From NCBI GenBank assembly GCA_903858275.1, contig CAIOIC010000080.1, forward strand, positions 1 through 33,062: 33,062 nt of DNA. The letters run 5' to 3'. The position numbers and the translations under genes were made by a program. The notes under the pieces are model-generated. The model made no database searches. It had not been told where the DNA came from and saw nothing but the letters and a program-made list of their open reading frames with translations. The stretch comes from an uncultured Verrucomicrobia subdivision 3 bacterium. GTDB taxonomy: Bacteria > Verrucomicrobiota > Verrucomicrobiia > Limisphaerales > UBA11358. Of this stretch, positions 21,427 to 30,236 are shown in pieces; positions within the stretch are counted from its first letter, which is position 1; each line of letters opens with the position of its first letter.

Positions 21427-22290
21427 ATGACAACCCAGCCTTTTCCACGTGGCATCATGCTGCCGCCTTTGGGGCGACCCAAGTGGATGCCGCGTGATCC
21501 GGCGGGGGCGGAATTGCTCTACCTGTCTTGGGGGGTTCGTTGGATGGGCAATCATCCCATTCCGCTGGCGATGCATGACGGCTGGGTTTATGCGGTGGTG
21601 GTGGAAGGGTCGCTGAAATTAAAGCTGCAAGCTAAAGAGCAGGCGACCAAATCAGGCGACGTGTTTATTTTCCATCCGGATTGCGCCTTTGGCTGGCAGG
21701 ATGAACCCCGGCGTCCGTCGCGGTTGATGACGTGGCTTTGGCGCAACCCGCCGACGCACTCCAAACTTTTGCCGGCACCGGGGGGCTGGTCCCGGGTGCG
21801 GGTGAACGAACGGCAGTTGCGGCTCTTGGTTGGGATTCACCAGCAATGTCAGCGGGATGTCGCCAGCGTTGGTGAAACGGCGTTGCTTTCTTTGCGGCGG
21901 GCCCGATTGGATCTGGACATCAACCTCGCCGATGCGTTGAACCGTCAGGAGCCGGCCAACCAGCCGGCGCGCATGAACATGGCGTTGCACTTTTTGCGCC
22001 ACAATCCGGGCATCAAGGCGCCGGCCAAAAGCCTCGGCGATCACCTGAACCTCACTCCGGTGAGCCTGCGAAAACTCTTTCGGGAGAATTGCGGGCGAAG
22101 TCTGCAGTCGGTCGCCTTGGAAATGCGCATGAACTATGTTCGGGCGCGCTTGTTGAAACAGGGGACCACGGTCAAGGCGCTGGCGGCGGAGCTGGGCTAC
22201 AGTCACGCCAACGATTTGAGCCGCGCTTATAAAAAATATTTCGGCGCGGTCACCCGGGCGGCCCGTCCGCGTGCGGTTGAGCCAAACTAG
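21427..22290 (+). CDS. AraC-family transcriptional regulator
   Basis: A 287-residue protein from ATG 21427. The N-terminal ~100 residues look like a cupin-type sensor (VVVEGSLKLKLQ, KSGDVFIFHP). The C-terminal ~100 residues carry two helix-turn-helix units of the AraC/XylS type (SLGDHLNLTPVSLRKLFREN and the second, AELGYSHANDLSRAYKKYFG). Such proteins usually activate sugar-use genes on sensing a sugar. The gene ends 122 bases before the oxidoreductase cluster on the same strand, with paired repeats in between, so it is the likely local regulator. A GTG at 21409 would add six residues. Confidence 0.9.
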   Translation: MTTQPFPRGIMLPPLGRPKWMPRDPAGAELLYLSWGVRWMGNHPIPLAMHDGWVYAVVVEGSLKLKLQAKEQATKSGDVFIFHPDCAFGWQDEPRRPSRLMTWLWRNPPTHSKLLPAPGGWSRVRVNERQLRLLVGIHQQCQRDVASVGETALLSLRRARLDLDINLADALNRQEPANQPARMNMALHFLRHNPGIKAPAKSLGDHLNLTPVSLRKLFRENCGRSLQSVALEMRMNYVRARLLKQGTTVKALAAELGYSHANDLSRAYKKYFGAVTRAARPRAVEPN

Positions 22291-22303
22291 CATCAGTATT
22301 CGC

Positions 22304-22374
22304 CACGGGGTGATGCTATCGGATTGTGGTTTTCATGAAGCCCGTCTGATGTAATATCGGATTCATCACCCGTG
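22304..22374. promoter_or_regulatory. Paired repeats upstream of the sugar cluster (candidate operator)
   Basis: A near-perfect inverted repeat, CACGGGGTGATG (22304-22315) and CATCACCCGTG (22364-22374), brackets two exact direct repeats TATCGGATT (22317-22325 and 22355-22363). The direct repeats are 38 bp apart, start to start. Direct-repeat half sites are typical for AraC-type activators. The arrangement lies between the regulator gene and the first cluster gene, and binding is inferred. Confidence 0.5.
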
Positions 22375-22412
22375 TTCTAATTCAAGCCGCAACTGAAACG
22401 CCGTCAAAAAAT

Positions 22413-23804
22413 ATGAATGCAAAATCCGCCTCCCGCCGCATCAATCGCCGTAATTTTCTTAAAACGACCGGGCTGGGTCTGCTGGCCGCGGGTGCGGTGG
22501 CTCCGATGATCTTGCCGCGCCGGTTGTTTGGTGCGGAGGCGCCCTCCAATCGCATCACGATTGGCATGATCGGCACCGGCCGCCAGGGTTTCGGCCAAAA
22601 CCTGCAAGGAACCAGTTTGAAAGAGGGTGGGCGCATTCCGGGCACGCTTGACGGGCCGGGAACGCAGGTGGTCGCCGTGTGCGATGTGGATAGCTGGCGT
22701 CTCGGCAAGGCCCGACAAACGGTCAATGATTATTACGCCAAAAACACGGCCAGCGGCGCTTACAAAGGCTGCGATGCGTATGCGGATTTCCGCGACATTA
22801 TCGCCCGCAAGGACATTGATGCGGTGATGATTTCCACCCCGGATTTCTGGCACGTGCCGATGGGCATCCTGGCGGCGCAGGCCGGGAAGCACGTCAGTTG
22901 TGAAAAACCCTTGAGCATGAGCGTGCATCAGGGACGGCAGTTGGTCGCGGCTTTGGAGAAATACGGCGTCGTCAACCGCACGGACAGCGAATTCCGCTCG
23001 CTCCGGCCCCAGAACCACGCGGTGGAATTGGTGCGGAACGGACGCATTGGAAAACTGGAGAAGGTTGAAATCCAATTTCCTTCCGATCCCGCGCCCGTGC
23101 CGGTTCAGCCCGACATGTCCGTTCCCAAGGAGCTCAATTATGATCTGTGGCTGGGGCCGATGCCGGAAGTTCCCTACACGGAAAAACGCGTGCATACGCC
23201 CTTTGTGATCAATACCCGGCCGAATTGGATGCGGGTGGATACGTATGCCCAGGGCATGATCGCCAACTGGGGCGCGCATTATTTCGACGTGGCCCAGTGG
23301 GCCAACAACAGCGAGCAATCGGGACCGGTGGACGTGGAGGGCAAGGGCGAATTTCCGAAAAGCCTATGGAATTCCATGATCAATTTCGAGGTGACTTATC
23401 GCTACGCCAATGGGGTGTTAATGACCTGCCGCCAGACGCCCACCAGTAAGCCGGGCATCAAATATATCGGTTCGACGGGTTGGATTTTGGTCGAAGGTTA
23501 TCCGGGTGTTATCAGTGCCAGCGATCCCGGCCTGCTGACCTCCAAGCCCGGCCCGGGAGAACTGGATCTTTCCAAGACGCTTTGGGACAAGACGGATTTC
23601 ATTGATGCGATACGCACCAGCCGAAAAACACAGGAAACCATCGCCGTGGGCCATCGCACTATTTCCATTTCCCAAATCGGGCTGATCGCGTGTCAAATGG
23701 GCCAGAAGTTGAAGTGGAATCCCGAACGGGAGTTGTTCGACGGCAACAACGCCGCCAACGCCTTGTTGGCCGCTCCGCTGGCGCGCAAACAGTGGGCCAT
23801 GTGA
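22413..23804 (+). CDS. Gfo/Idh/MocA oxidoreductase 1, Tat-exported
   Basis: A 463-residue NAD(P)-dependent sugar oxidoreductase. A twin-arginine signal (NRRNFLK at 11-17, then GLLAAGAVAPM) sends it, folded with cofactor, across the membrane. The Rossmann motif GTGRQG lies at about 54-59, and the catalytic-site EKP at 165-167 (CEKPLS). The C-terminal alpha/beta domain includes NWGAHYFDVAQWA. Family members oxidise or reduce sugar hydroxyls, here possibly C3 of a glycoside. It opens a long same-strand cluster and follows the AraC-type gene. A second family member sits four genes on (26418). Substrate and direction are not shown by sequence. Confidence 0.93.
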   Translation: MNAKSASRRINRRNFLKTTGLGLLAAGAVAPMILPRRLFGAEAPSNRITIGMIGTGRQGFGQNLQGTSLKEGGRIPGTLDGPGTQVVAVCDVDSWRLGKARQTVNDYYAKNTASGAYKGCDAYADFRDIIARKDIDAVMISTPDFWHVPMGILAAQAGKHVSCEKPLSMSVHQGRQLVAALEKYGVVNRTDSEFRSLRPQNHAVELVRNGRIGKLEKVEIQFPSDPAPVPVQPDMSVPKELNYDLWLGPMPEVPYTEKRVHTPFVINTRPNWMRVDTYAQGMIANWGAHYFDVAQWANNSEQSGPVDVEGKGEFPKSLWNSMINFEVTYRYANGVLMTCRQTPTSKPGIKYIGSTGWILVEGYPGVISASDPGLLTSKPGPGELDLSKTLWDKTDFIDAIRTSRKTQETIAVGHRTISISQIGLIACQMGQKLKWNPERELFDGNNAANALLAAPLARKQWAM

Positions 23805-23869
23805 GGCGGGAAGAATATGAGCTTCGCCAAAGCATCAGGAAATCAACGGCACACCCGGACTCCATCCGC

Positions 23870-24892
23870 ATGAATGTTCTCCGTCCGATGATTGTCCCCC
23901 GCGCATGGCTCAAGACCGTTTTGCTGATGGCTGGCCTCTCGGTCATTGGATGCCTGCCCGTGTCCGCTGACGTCCAGATTTCGCAGTTGGCCGACCGTTT
24001 GCGGGTGGAAATAAACAGCAAGCTATTCACGGAATATTATTTCAAAGACGTGCCGCGTCCTTTCTGTTATCCGATCACCGGACCGGATGGTTTGATGATG
24101 ACCCGGAATTGGCCGATGACGAATGCGCCTGGTGAGGAACACGACCATCCGCATCATCGTTCCCTTTGGTTTGCGCACGGCGACGTGAACGGCCAGGATT
24201 TCTGGACGGAAACCCCCGGCGCGGGGAAAATTCTCCATGCCGGCTTTGACGAGATTAAATCCGGCCCGGACTTCGGTCTCATCAAGGCGCGGAACAATTG
24301 GGTGGCCGCTGATGGCCGCGTGATTTGCACGGACGAACAGACGTTGCGGATTTACAGTCGGCCAAACCGCGAGCGGTTGTTCGATTTTGAAGCTACCCTG
24401 CACGCTTCCCGGGGCGAACTGACGTTTGGTGACACAAAGGAAGGCACGATGGCCATCCGGCTGGCCGAAACCATGCGGTTGATGAAGCCGGCGCCAAATA
24501 AGTCCGAGCCCCCCCGGCTCGGAGATGGCCGCGCTGCCAACAGCGAGGGGGTGCTTGGTGTTGCGGCGTGGGGCAAGCGCGCCGCGTGGGTGGATTATTC
24601 CGGGCCGGTCGCCGGCAAAATCGTGGGCGTCGCCATTTTTGACTGCCCGCAAAATCCGCATCATCCGGCTTGGTGGCATGTGCGGGATTACGGCCTTTTC
24701 GCCGCAAACCCGTTTGGTCAGCACGATTTTGAAAGCTTCAAACAGAATAAGACGGCCGGAAATCTGGTTGTGCCCGCCGGAAAAAGCGTGACGTTCCGTT
24801 ACCGCTTTTATCTACATGAGGGCAATGAGCAGCAGGCCGGGGTGGCTGAACATTTCGCGGAATACATCCGGGAAGGCTTTCCAGCTAAATGA
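23870..24892 (+). CDS. DUF6807 (PmoA-like) secreted protein
   Basis: A 340-residue protein starting at ATG 23870 with an N-terminal export signal (WLKTVLLMAGLSVIGCLPVSA). An LxGC-like Cys28 would also suit a lipoprotein. The hallmark HDHPHHRSLWF (91-101), followed by H103 in FAHGD, marks the family labelled PmoA/DUF6807, which despite the name has no shown link to methane oxidation. Such proteins recur in Verrucomicrobiota and Planctomycetota beside Gfo/Idh/MocA and DUF1080 genes, so they are probably part of carbohydrate breakdown. The His cluster could bind a metal. The stop overlaps a possible ATG at 24889 of the next gene (ATGA). Role unknown. Confidence 0.85.
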   Translation: MNVLRPMIVPRAWLKTVLLMAGLSVIGCLPVSADVQISQLADRLRVEINSKLFTEYYFKDVPRPFCYPITGPDGLMMTRNWPMTNAPGEEHDHPHHRSLWFAHGDVNGQDFWTETPGAGKILHAGFDEIKSGPDFGLIKARNNWVAADGRVICTDEQTLRIYSRPNRERLFDFEATLHASRGELTFGDTKEGTMAIRLAETMRLMKPAPNKSEPPRLGDGRAANSEGVLGVAAWGKRAAWVDYSGPVAGKIVGVAIFDCPQNPHHPAWWHVRDYGLFAANPFGQHDFESFKQNKTAGNLVVPAGKSVTFRYRFYLHEGNEQQAGVAEHFAEYIREGFPAK

Positions 24893-24921
24893 AAATCTTT
24901 GTAACTGAAAATAAAACTGCC

Positions 24922-26421
24922 ATGAAACTAAAATTCATTATCTTAAATCTGCTGTTGCTTGCCGGAGCGCTGTGCGCGGCCACACCGGAATATTTTGTCT
25001 TCGACAACGGCGTGGGCCGGGGGAACTGGACGCCGGAAGCGCAGGCCAAAACCTTGAAGGAGCTTGGCTACACCGGCATCACCTACCGATACACCAATCC
25101 GGAAGACCTGGCCCGCTGGCAGAAAGAGTGCCGGAAGCAGAAAGTGAAAATTAATGCCCTCTATGTTTACACCTATCTTGACCGGACGAATAAGTTTGAT
25201 CCCGGGTTCAAGGACGCCATCAAGTTGTTGAAGGGGACGGACACCGTGATTTGGATGACCGTGATGAAACCCAAGACCAAGGGCGACCACGATGCAGAAG
25301 CCGTGAGCAATGTGCAGGAAGTTGCGGATCTCGCCGCCGCCCAAGGGTTGCGCGTCGCGCTCTATGGCCATTTCGGCTTTTATGTGGAGACCGGCTTGGA
25401 TTCAGCGCGCATCGTCAAGCTGGCGAACCGACCCAATGTCGGCGCGACCATCAATCTCTGTCACGAGTTTCTTTCGGGTCACGGCAACGAACTGGAGGAA
25501 ACACTTAGGGTCGTCGCGCCGCTGGCCACGATGGTTTCCATCAACGGCGTGGACTTGGCGAATACCAACTATATCGTGCGGCTCGATCAGGGCGACTTCG
25601 ACCTGACGGCTTATCTGAAGAAGCTGTCCGCCGCCGGTTATCATGGTCCGGTCGTCCTGCAATGTTATAACGTCAAGGGCGATACTTTGGAAAACCTCAC
25701 CGCGAACATCGCCACCTGGCGGCGGATTAAGGGAGAGTTGGCTGATCAATCCCCCTCCGTGCCCCCGCAGAACACGCTTTCAGCCAAAGAAACGGCGGCG
25801 GGCTGGAGACTTTTGTTCGATGGCAAAACCACCGCCGGCTGGCGCGGTTTTCAAAAGGAAGCGTTCCCGGACAAAGGCTGGGTCGTTGAGAACGGCTGCC
25901 TGAAATGTCTGGGCGAGAAGGGTGGCGATATTGTGACCACGGCCACCTTCACCAACTTTGAAGTGACCTGGGAATGGCGGCTGTCCTTCCGGGCCAACAG
26001 CGGCTTGAAATATTTTGTGGATGAAAAACGGGCGGATGCCGCCGGGAAAATCTACCCCACCGCCATCGCGCACGAATACCAGACGATTGACGACAAGAAT
26101 TTTATCGCCGAGCCGCTGAATGAGAAAAAACTCACCGGTGCCTGGTATGACGTGTTGATGCCCCAAAACGCGAAGCCCAGGCCGCTGGGGGAATTCAACC
26201 AGTCCCGCCTGGTCGTGCGTGGAAACAAGGTGGAGCACAGGCTGAATGGCAAGCGCGTGGTGAGTTACACCACGGACAGCGCCGAATCGGCGACCGGGAT
26301 CGCCGCCAGCAAGTTCAAGAATGTGCCCGGTTTTGCCGACAAAATATCCACGCCGATTTTGCTCCAGGACCACAACACCGTGGTCTGGTTTCGCAATATC
26401 AAGCTGCGTGAATTAAAATGA
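24922..26421 (+). CDS. Sugar isomerase-like TIM barrel fused to DUF1080 domain, secreted
   Basis: A 499-residue protein counted from ATG 24922. This start puts the Sec signal (MKLKFIILNLLLLAGALCA) at the N-terminus; ATG 24889 is a coupled alternative. Residues about 20-272 form a xylose-isomerase-like barrel (KTLKELGYTGITYRYTNPED, ALYGHFGFY with His150, NLCHEF with His181). After a linker, residues 296-499 are a complete DUF1080 domain (WRLLFDGKTTAGWRGF, EYQTIDD, GNKVEHRLNG, ending LQDHNTVVWFRNIKL). DUF1080 enzymes act on 3-keto-glycosides and the barrel type can hydrate the resulting glycal, normally as separate proteins. Their union and location between two Gfo/Idh/MocA genes suggests consecutive periplasmic steps. 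Activity is inferred. Confidence 0.9.
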   Translation: MKLKFIILNLLLLAGALCAATPEYFVFDNGVGRGNWTPEAQAKTLKELGYTGITYRYTNPEDLARWQKECRKQKVKINALYVYTYLDRTNKFDPGFKDAIKLLKGTDTVIWMTVMKPKTKGDHDAEAVSNVQEVADLAAAQGLRVALYGHFGFYVETGLDSARIVKLANRPNVGATINLCHEFLSGHGNELEETLRVVAPLATMVSINGVDLANTNYIVRLDQGDFDLTAYLKKLSAAGYHGPVVLQCYNVKGDTLENLTANIATWRRIKGELADQSPSVPPQNTLSAKETAAGWRLLFDGKTTAGWRGFQKEAFPDKGWVVENGCLKCLGEKGGDIVTTATFTNFEVTWEWRLSFRANSGLKYFVDEKRADAAGKIYPTAIAHEYQTIDDKNFIAEPLNEKKLTGAWYDVLMPQNAKPRPLGEFNQSRLVVRGNKVEHRLNGKRVVSYTTDSAESATGIAASKFKNVPGFADKISTPILLQDHNTVVWFRNIKLRELK

Positions 26422-27776
26422 GCCTCCCGATGAAACTAAAACTGTCTCGCCGTTCTTTTCTCAAGCGGACGGCGTCCGCCGCCGCCGCTGCGGTCGTCGC
26501 GCCGATGATTGTGCCCGCTTCCGTTTTAGGTCGTGATGGGACGGTTGCGCCCAGCAACCGCATCACCATCGGTTTCATTGGCACCGGACGGCAGGCGCTT
26601 TACGCCAACATTCCCGGATTCCTTTACCAGCCGGATGCGCAGGTGGTGGCCGTCTGCGACGTGGATTCATGGCGGATGGGGAAGGCTCGGCAGAAAGTCG
26701 AAGATTACTATGCCGACCAGCGAACCTCCGGAACTTTCAAAGGCTGCGCCACGTTCCGTGACTGGCGCGATTTGATCGCCCGGAAGGACATTGATGCAGT
26801 GATGATTTCCACGCCGGATCACTGGCACGCCCTCATGGCGTCCGCTGCGCTCCGGGCGGCCAAGGATGTTTCCTGCGAAAAACCCCTGACCCGGAATGTG
26901 GCGGAGGGCCGTTTGCTGGCTGACCTGGTCGTCAAGCACCAGCGTGTGTTTTGCACGGACAGTGAATTTCGTGCGAATCGCAAATGCCATCTGGCCGCTG
27001 AACTGGTGCGCAACCACAAGATCGGCAAGTTGCAGCGTATCATCACGGCTACGCCGAAGGATACGACATTGCCGGCGCAGCCGGATCAGCCGTTGCCGGA
27101 AGAGCTAGATTACGAAATGTGGCTGGGGCCGGCGCCGAAGGCGGCTTACACCGGAAAACGCGTGCATCCGCTTCACGATGAGGTCGCCCGGCCGGGCTGG
27201 ATTTCCATCCGTGATTATGCGGACGGCATGCTGGCCAACTGGGGCGCGCATCTGAATGACATCGCCATGTGGGCGAACAACACCGAGCACACTGGTCCGG
27301 TGGAAGTCGAAGCCACCGGCAAATATCCTCTGGCGGGCAATCTTTGGAACGTCATCCAGGAATTTAAAGCCCATTTTCGCTTCGCCAACGGCGTTCAATT
27401 GACCTGCAAAAGCGACAAGCCCTACCTCCGCTTTGAAGGCACTGAAGGCTGGATTCAAGTTGATTATCCCGGCCACTTCACATCCTCCATTCAGGAATTG
27501 GCCGGTTGGAAACCGGGGTCAGGCGACATCAGCCTGCCCAAGATGGAAAGTGAAAAGCGTGATTTTCTGGATGCCGTCAAATCACGTCGGCAGCCGCAAT
27601 ATTCCGCCGAGGGCGGTCATCGCAATGCCACGCTCTCGCATCTCGCACTGGCGTCCATTGATCTGGGCCGTAAATTGCAATGGGATCCGGTTAAGGAAAA
27701 AGTCATCGGCGACGAGGCGGCCAACCAACATCTGGCCCCCAAGCCGATGCGCGCACCGTGGAAGTTGGAGGTTTGA
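26418..27776 (+). CDS. Gfo/Idh/MocA oxidoreductase 2, Tat-exported
   Basis: A 452-residue paralogue of the enzyme at 22413. The start overlaps the preceding stop (ATGA at 26418-26421); ATG 26430 is also possible. The twin-arginine signal is SRRSFLKR (10-17) with an Ala-rich core, and GTGRQA replaces GTGRQG in the Rossmann loop at about 55-60. EKP lies at 154-156. The C-terminal domain contains NWGAHLNDIAMWA. Two such enzymes in one exported set fit an oxidise-then-reduce pair acting at the same sugar carbon. Which one oxidises cannot be told from sequence. Confidence 0.93.
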   Translation: MSLPMKLKLSRRSFLKRTASAAAAAVVAPMIVPASVLGRDGTVAPSNRITIGFIGTGRQALYANIPGFLYQPDAQVVAVCDVDSWRMGKARQKVEDYYADQRTSGTFKGCATFRDWRDLIARKDIDAVMISTPDHWHALMASAALRAAKDVSCEKPLTRNVAEGRLLADLVVKHQRVFCTDSEFRANRKCHLAAELVRNHKIGKLQRIITATPKDTTLPAQPDQPLPEELDYEMWLGPAPKAAYTGKRVHPLHDEVARPGWISIRDYADGMLANWGAHLNDIAMWANNTEHTGPVEVEATGKYPLAGNLWNVIQEFKAHFRFANGVQLTCKSDKPYLRFEGTEGWIQVDYPGHFTSSIQELAGWKPGSGDISLPKMESEKRDFLDAVKSRRQPQYSAEGGHRNATLSHLALASIDLGRKLQWDPVKEKVIGDEAANQHLAPKPMRAPWKLEV

Positions 27777-27791
27777 GCCCAATCCTGAATC

Positions 27792-29087
27792 GTGAATTCC
27801 CCGCTTACATCTGGAACCGCCACCCATTTCCGCTGGACGGTGGTGGTGCTGCTGTTTTTCGCGATTACCGTAAATTACATTGATCGCGCCGTGCTGGGCG
27901 TGATCAAGCCGCTGCTCGACTCGGCGCTCGGCTGGAATCAAACCGATTACGGCTGGATGGTGACGGCGTTTCAGGCGGCGTATGCGGTGGGCTACGCGTT
28001 TTCCGGACGACTGTTGGACCGGCTTGGGGCCCGGCTCGGATTTTCGCTGCTGGTGTTTTTCTGGAGTCTGGCGGCGATGTCGCATGCGGCGGCGGCCACC
28101 GTTCTGGGTTTCAGTGTTGCCCGGGCGGCGCTCGGTTTGGCGGAAGGCGGGGCCCTGCCGGCGGCGGTCAAGGCGGTGACGGAATGGTTCCCGCGTGAGC
28201 AGCGCGCTTTCGCCACCGGATTGTTCAATTCCGGTAGCCAGGTCGGCGCGATTTCCTGTCCCTTGCTCGTGCCGCTGCTCGCCGCGCACTGGGGTTGGCA
28301 GGGGGCGTTTATCGCCACGGGCGCGGTGGGTTTTATCTGGCTGGTGTTTTGGATCTGGCTTTATCGCGCGCCGGAAAAACATCCTTATGTTTCCGCTGCG
28401 GAACTGGCTTACATCCGCCAGGACCCGCCGGATGCGCCCATGAAAATATCGTGGCTGACATTGTTGCGGCAGCGTCAGACGTGGGCGTTCATGGCGGGCA
28501 TGATGGCTTCATCGCCGGTCTGGTGGTTCTATATTTTCTGGGTGCCGGATTTTCTGAACAAGCGTTTTGGCCTCGGCCTCACGCAGAGCAGCCTGCCGCT
28601 GGTCGTCATCTTTTCCGGAGCCAGCATGGGCGGCATTCTGGGCGGCTGGTTTTCTTCGATGCTCCTGAAGCGCGGCCGGTCGGTGAATGCCGCGCGCAAG
28701 ACGGCGTTGCTGATTTGTTCGCTCGCGGTGATTCCAGTGTGCCTCACGCCGTTTGTGCCGGTCGCACACGTCTGGTGGGCGGTGGCGCTGGTGACGCTGG
28801 CGGCGTCGGCGCATTGCGGCTATGCAGCGAATCTTTTCACGCTGGTCAGCGACACGGTTCCGCGGCAGGCCGTCGGCTCCGTCGTCGGGATTGGCGGCAT
28901 GGCCGGTTCCATTGCCGGAATGTTTTTTGCTCAACTCGTCTCGCGGGTGTTGCAGGCGACAAACAACAATTATTTCGTGCCGTTCGCCATTGCCGCCACG
29001 ACGTATTCCATCGCGCTGGCGATCATTCATTTCCTGCTGCCAAAATATGAGCGCATGACGATCCCTGAATCAAAAAATACTTTATGA
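27792..29087 (+). CDS. MFS transporter, ACS/hexuronate type
   Basis: A 431-residue inner-membrane carrier with about twelve hydrophobic helices. It starts with GTG 27792, 15 bases after the previous stop. The N-terminal FFAITVNYIDRAVLGV and the loop GRLLDRLGARLGF fit the anion:cation symporter branch, whose members import hexuronates, galactonate and similar acids. The central cytoplasmic loop includes PDAPMKISWLTLLRQRQTW. The stop overlaps the next gene (ATGA). It is the only transporter visible in the cluster, so it likely brings in the product of the periplasmic enzymes, possibly an acidic or modified sugar. Confidence 0.92.
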   Translation: MNSPLTSGTATHFRWTVVVLLFFAITVNYIDRAVLGVIKPLLDSALGWNQTDYGWMVTAFQAAYAVGYAFSGRLLDRLGARLGFSLLVFFWSLAAMSHAAAATVLGFSVARAALGLAEGGALPAAVKAVTEWFPREQRAFATGLFNSGSQVGAISCPLLVPLLAAHWGWQGAFIATGAVGFIWLVFWIWLYRAPEKHPYVSAAELAYIRQDPPDAPMKISWLTLLRQRQTWAFMAGMMASSPVWWFYIFWVPDFLNKRFGLGLTQSSLPLVVIFSGASMGGILGGWFSSMLLKRGRSVNAARKTALLICSLAVIPVCLTPFVPVAHVWWAVALVTLAASAHCGYAANLFTLVSDTVPRQAVGSVVGIGGMAGSIAGMFFAQLVSRVLQATNNNYFVPFAIAATTYSIALAIIHFLLPKYERMTIPESKNTL

Positions 29088-30229
29088 CCTCCAGAGAAAG
29101 ATTGCTGATTACCCTGCGTGGTGGAGTGGCGGATCGCGTGCCGGTCGCGCCGTTTGTCCAGGAGGAATATCTTGCGTTTTATTACCCGCACAAAAAATCC
29201 GTGGACCGGGTGATTGACGCCACGGAACTGGCTAACGAACTCGACTTTGACTTGATGGCTAAGCATCGCGGGTTCGAACCGCCGCATTGGTTCCGGCGCA
29301 GCCGACCGGGCTGGGAATTGCGCCCGACGCAATCCATAAGCAATGGTTTTGAGCATCGCCGGCTCGAAATCGTCACGCCCAAGCGCGTTTTTGTGAAAGA
29401 AGAAGCCCGGCCCTATTCTGGTGCCGGTTCAGCCGGCGGAGCGTTCATGCCGACGAAGCATTTATTGAGCGACCGCGCAGAGATTGAAAGTTTTTTTGAA
29501 CTGGCACCGCCGCTGGCTGACGAGGATCGCGGTGAGATGCGTGAAACGGTTTCCCTTTGGAAAAAAATTCTCGGCGAGCGCGGGGTTCTGACGCCGTGGG
29601 GATTTGCCGGGGTCTTCAATTTTGCCGCAGAGTTGGTGGGCATGGAAAATCTCTACGTCGCCCCTTACGAGGAAGCCGAGCTTTATGCTTACCTGATGGG
29701 ACACATTGCCGATGCGGCGGGCGAATACAATCAGGCACTGGTGGAGGCTGGCGTGGATTGCATCGGGATTCAGGGCCACATGGCGGGCGGACGGACGACC
29801 GGTCCGGATTTTTTCCGCGAGTTTGTGCAGCCCTACGAAAAGCGGTTGCTGAATGCGATTCATACCGCCGGCGGGTTCAGTGTCTATCACAACTGCGGCT
29901 TTGCGCGCTCGCTCTACGATAACTATCGCGAGCTGGGGATGAGCGTTTGGGAAACCGTTTCCGAACCGCCCCGCGGTGACAATCATCTGGCCGAGGCCAA
30001 GCAGCTGCTCGGAGATAAAATCTGCCTGTTGGGAAATCTCGACCAGGTGGATTTTCTTAAACGTGCCACGCCGCAAGCGGTGGCCGCCCGGACCCGCGAA
30101 TTGGTTCGGGCTGGAAAACCGGGTGGGCGCTACATCTTTTCCACGTCCGACTATCTTGAGATTGGCACGCCGCGTGAAAACGTCGTGGCCATGATTGAGG
30201 CGGCCAAGGATGAGGGAGTTTATAAATAA
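29084..30229 (+). CDS. Uroporphyrinogen decarboxylase-family protein (probable methyltransferase type)
   Basis: A 381-residue cytoplasmic protein of the URO-D superfamily, too diverged for heme synthesis. It has the N-terminal SRERLLITLRGGVADRVPVA. The HxCG motif at 269-272 (YHNCG) recalls zinc-binding methylcobamide:thiol methyltransferases such as MtaA/MtbA. Their third zinc ligand, a Cys near a GTPxEN segment, appears replaced here (FSTSDYLEIGTPREN). It may therefore bind metal differently or act on another substrate. It overlaps the transporter stop by ATGA and ends 7 bases before the oxygenase gene. In this place it may handle a methyl or one-carbon group; that is inference. Confidence 0.85.
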   Translation: MTSRERLLITLRGGVADRVPVAPFVQEEYLAFYYPHKKSVDRVIDATELANELDFDLMAKHRGFEPPHWFRRSRPGWELRPTQSISNGFEHRRLEIVTPKRVFVKEEARPYSGAGSAGGAFMPTKHLLSDRAEIESFFELAPPLADEDRGEMRETVSLWKKILGERGVLTPWGFAGVFNFAAELVGMENLYVAPYEEAELYAYLMGHIADAAGEYNQALVEAGVDCIGIQGHMAGGRTTGPDFFREFVQPYEKRLLNAIHTAGGFSVYHNCGFARSLYDNYRELGMSVWETVSEPPRGDNHLAEAKQLLGDKICLLGNLDQVDFLKRATPQAVAARTRELVRAGKPGGRYIFSTSDYLEIGTPRENVVAMIEAAKDEGVYK

Positions 30230-30236
30230 CGAGATT

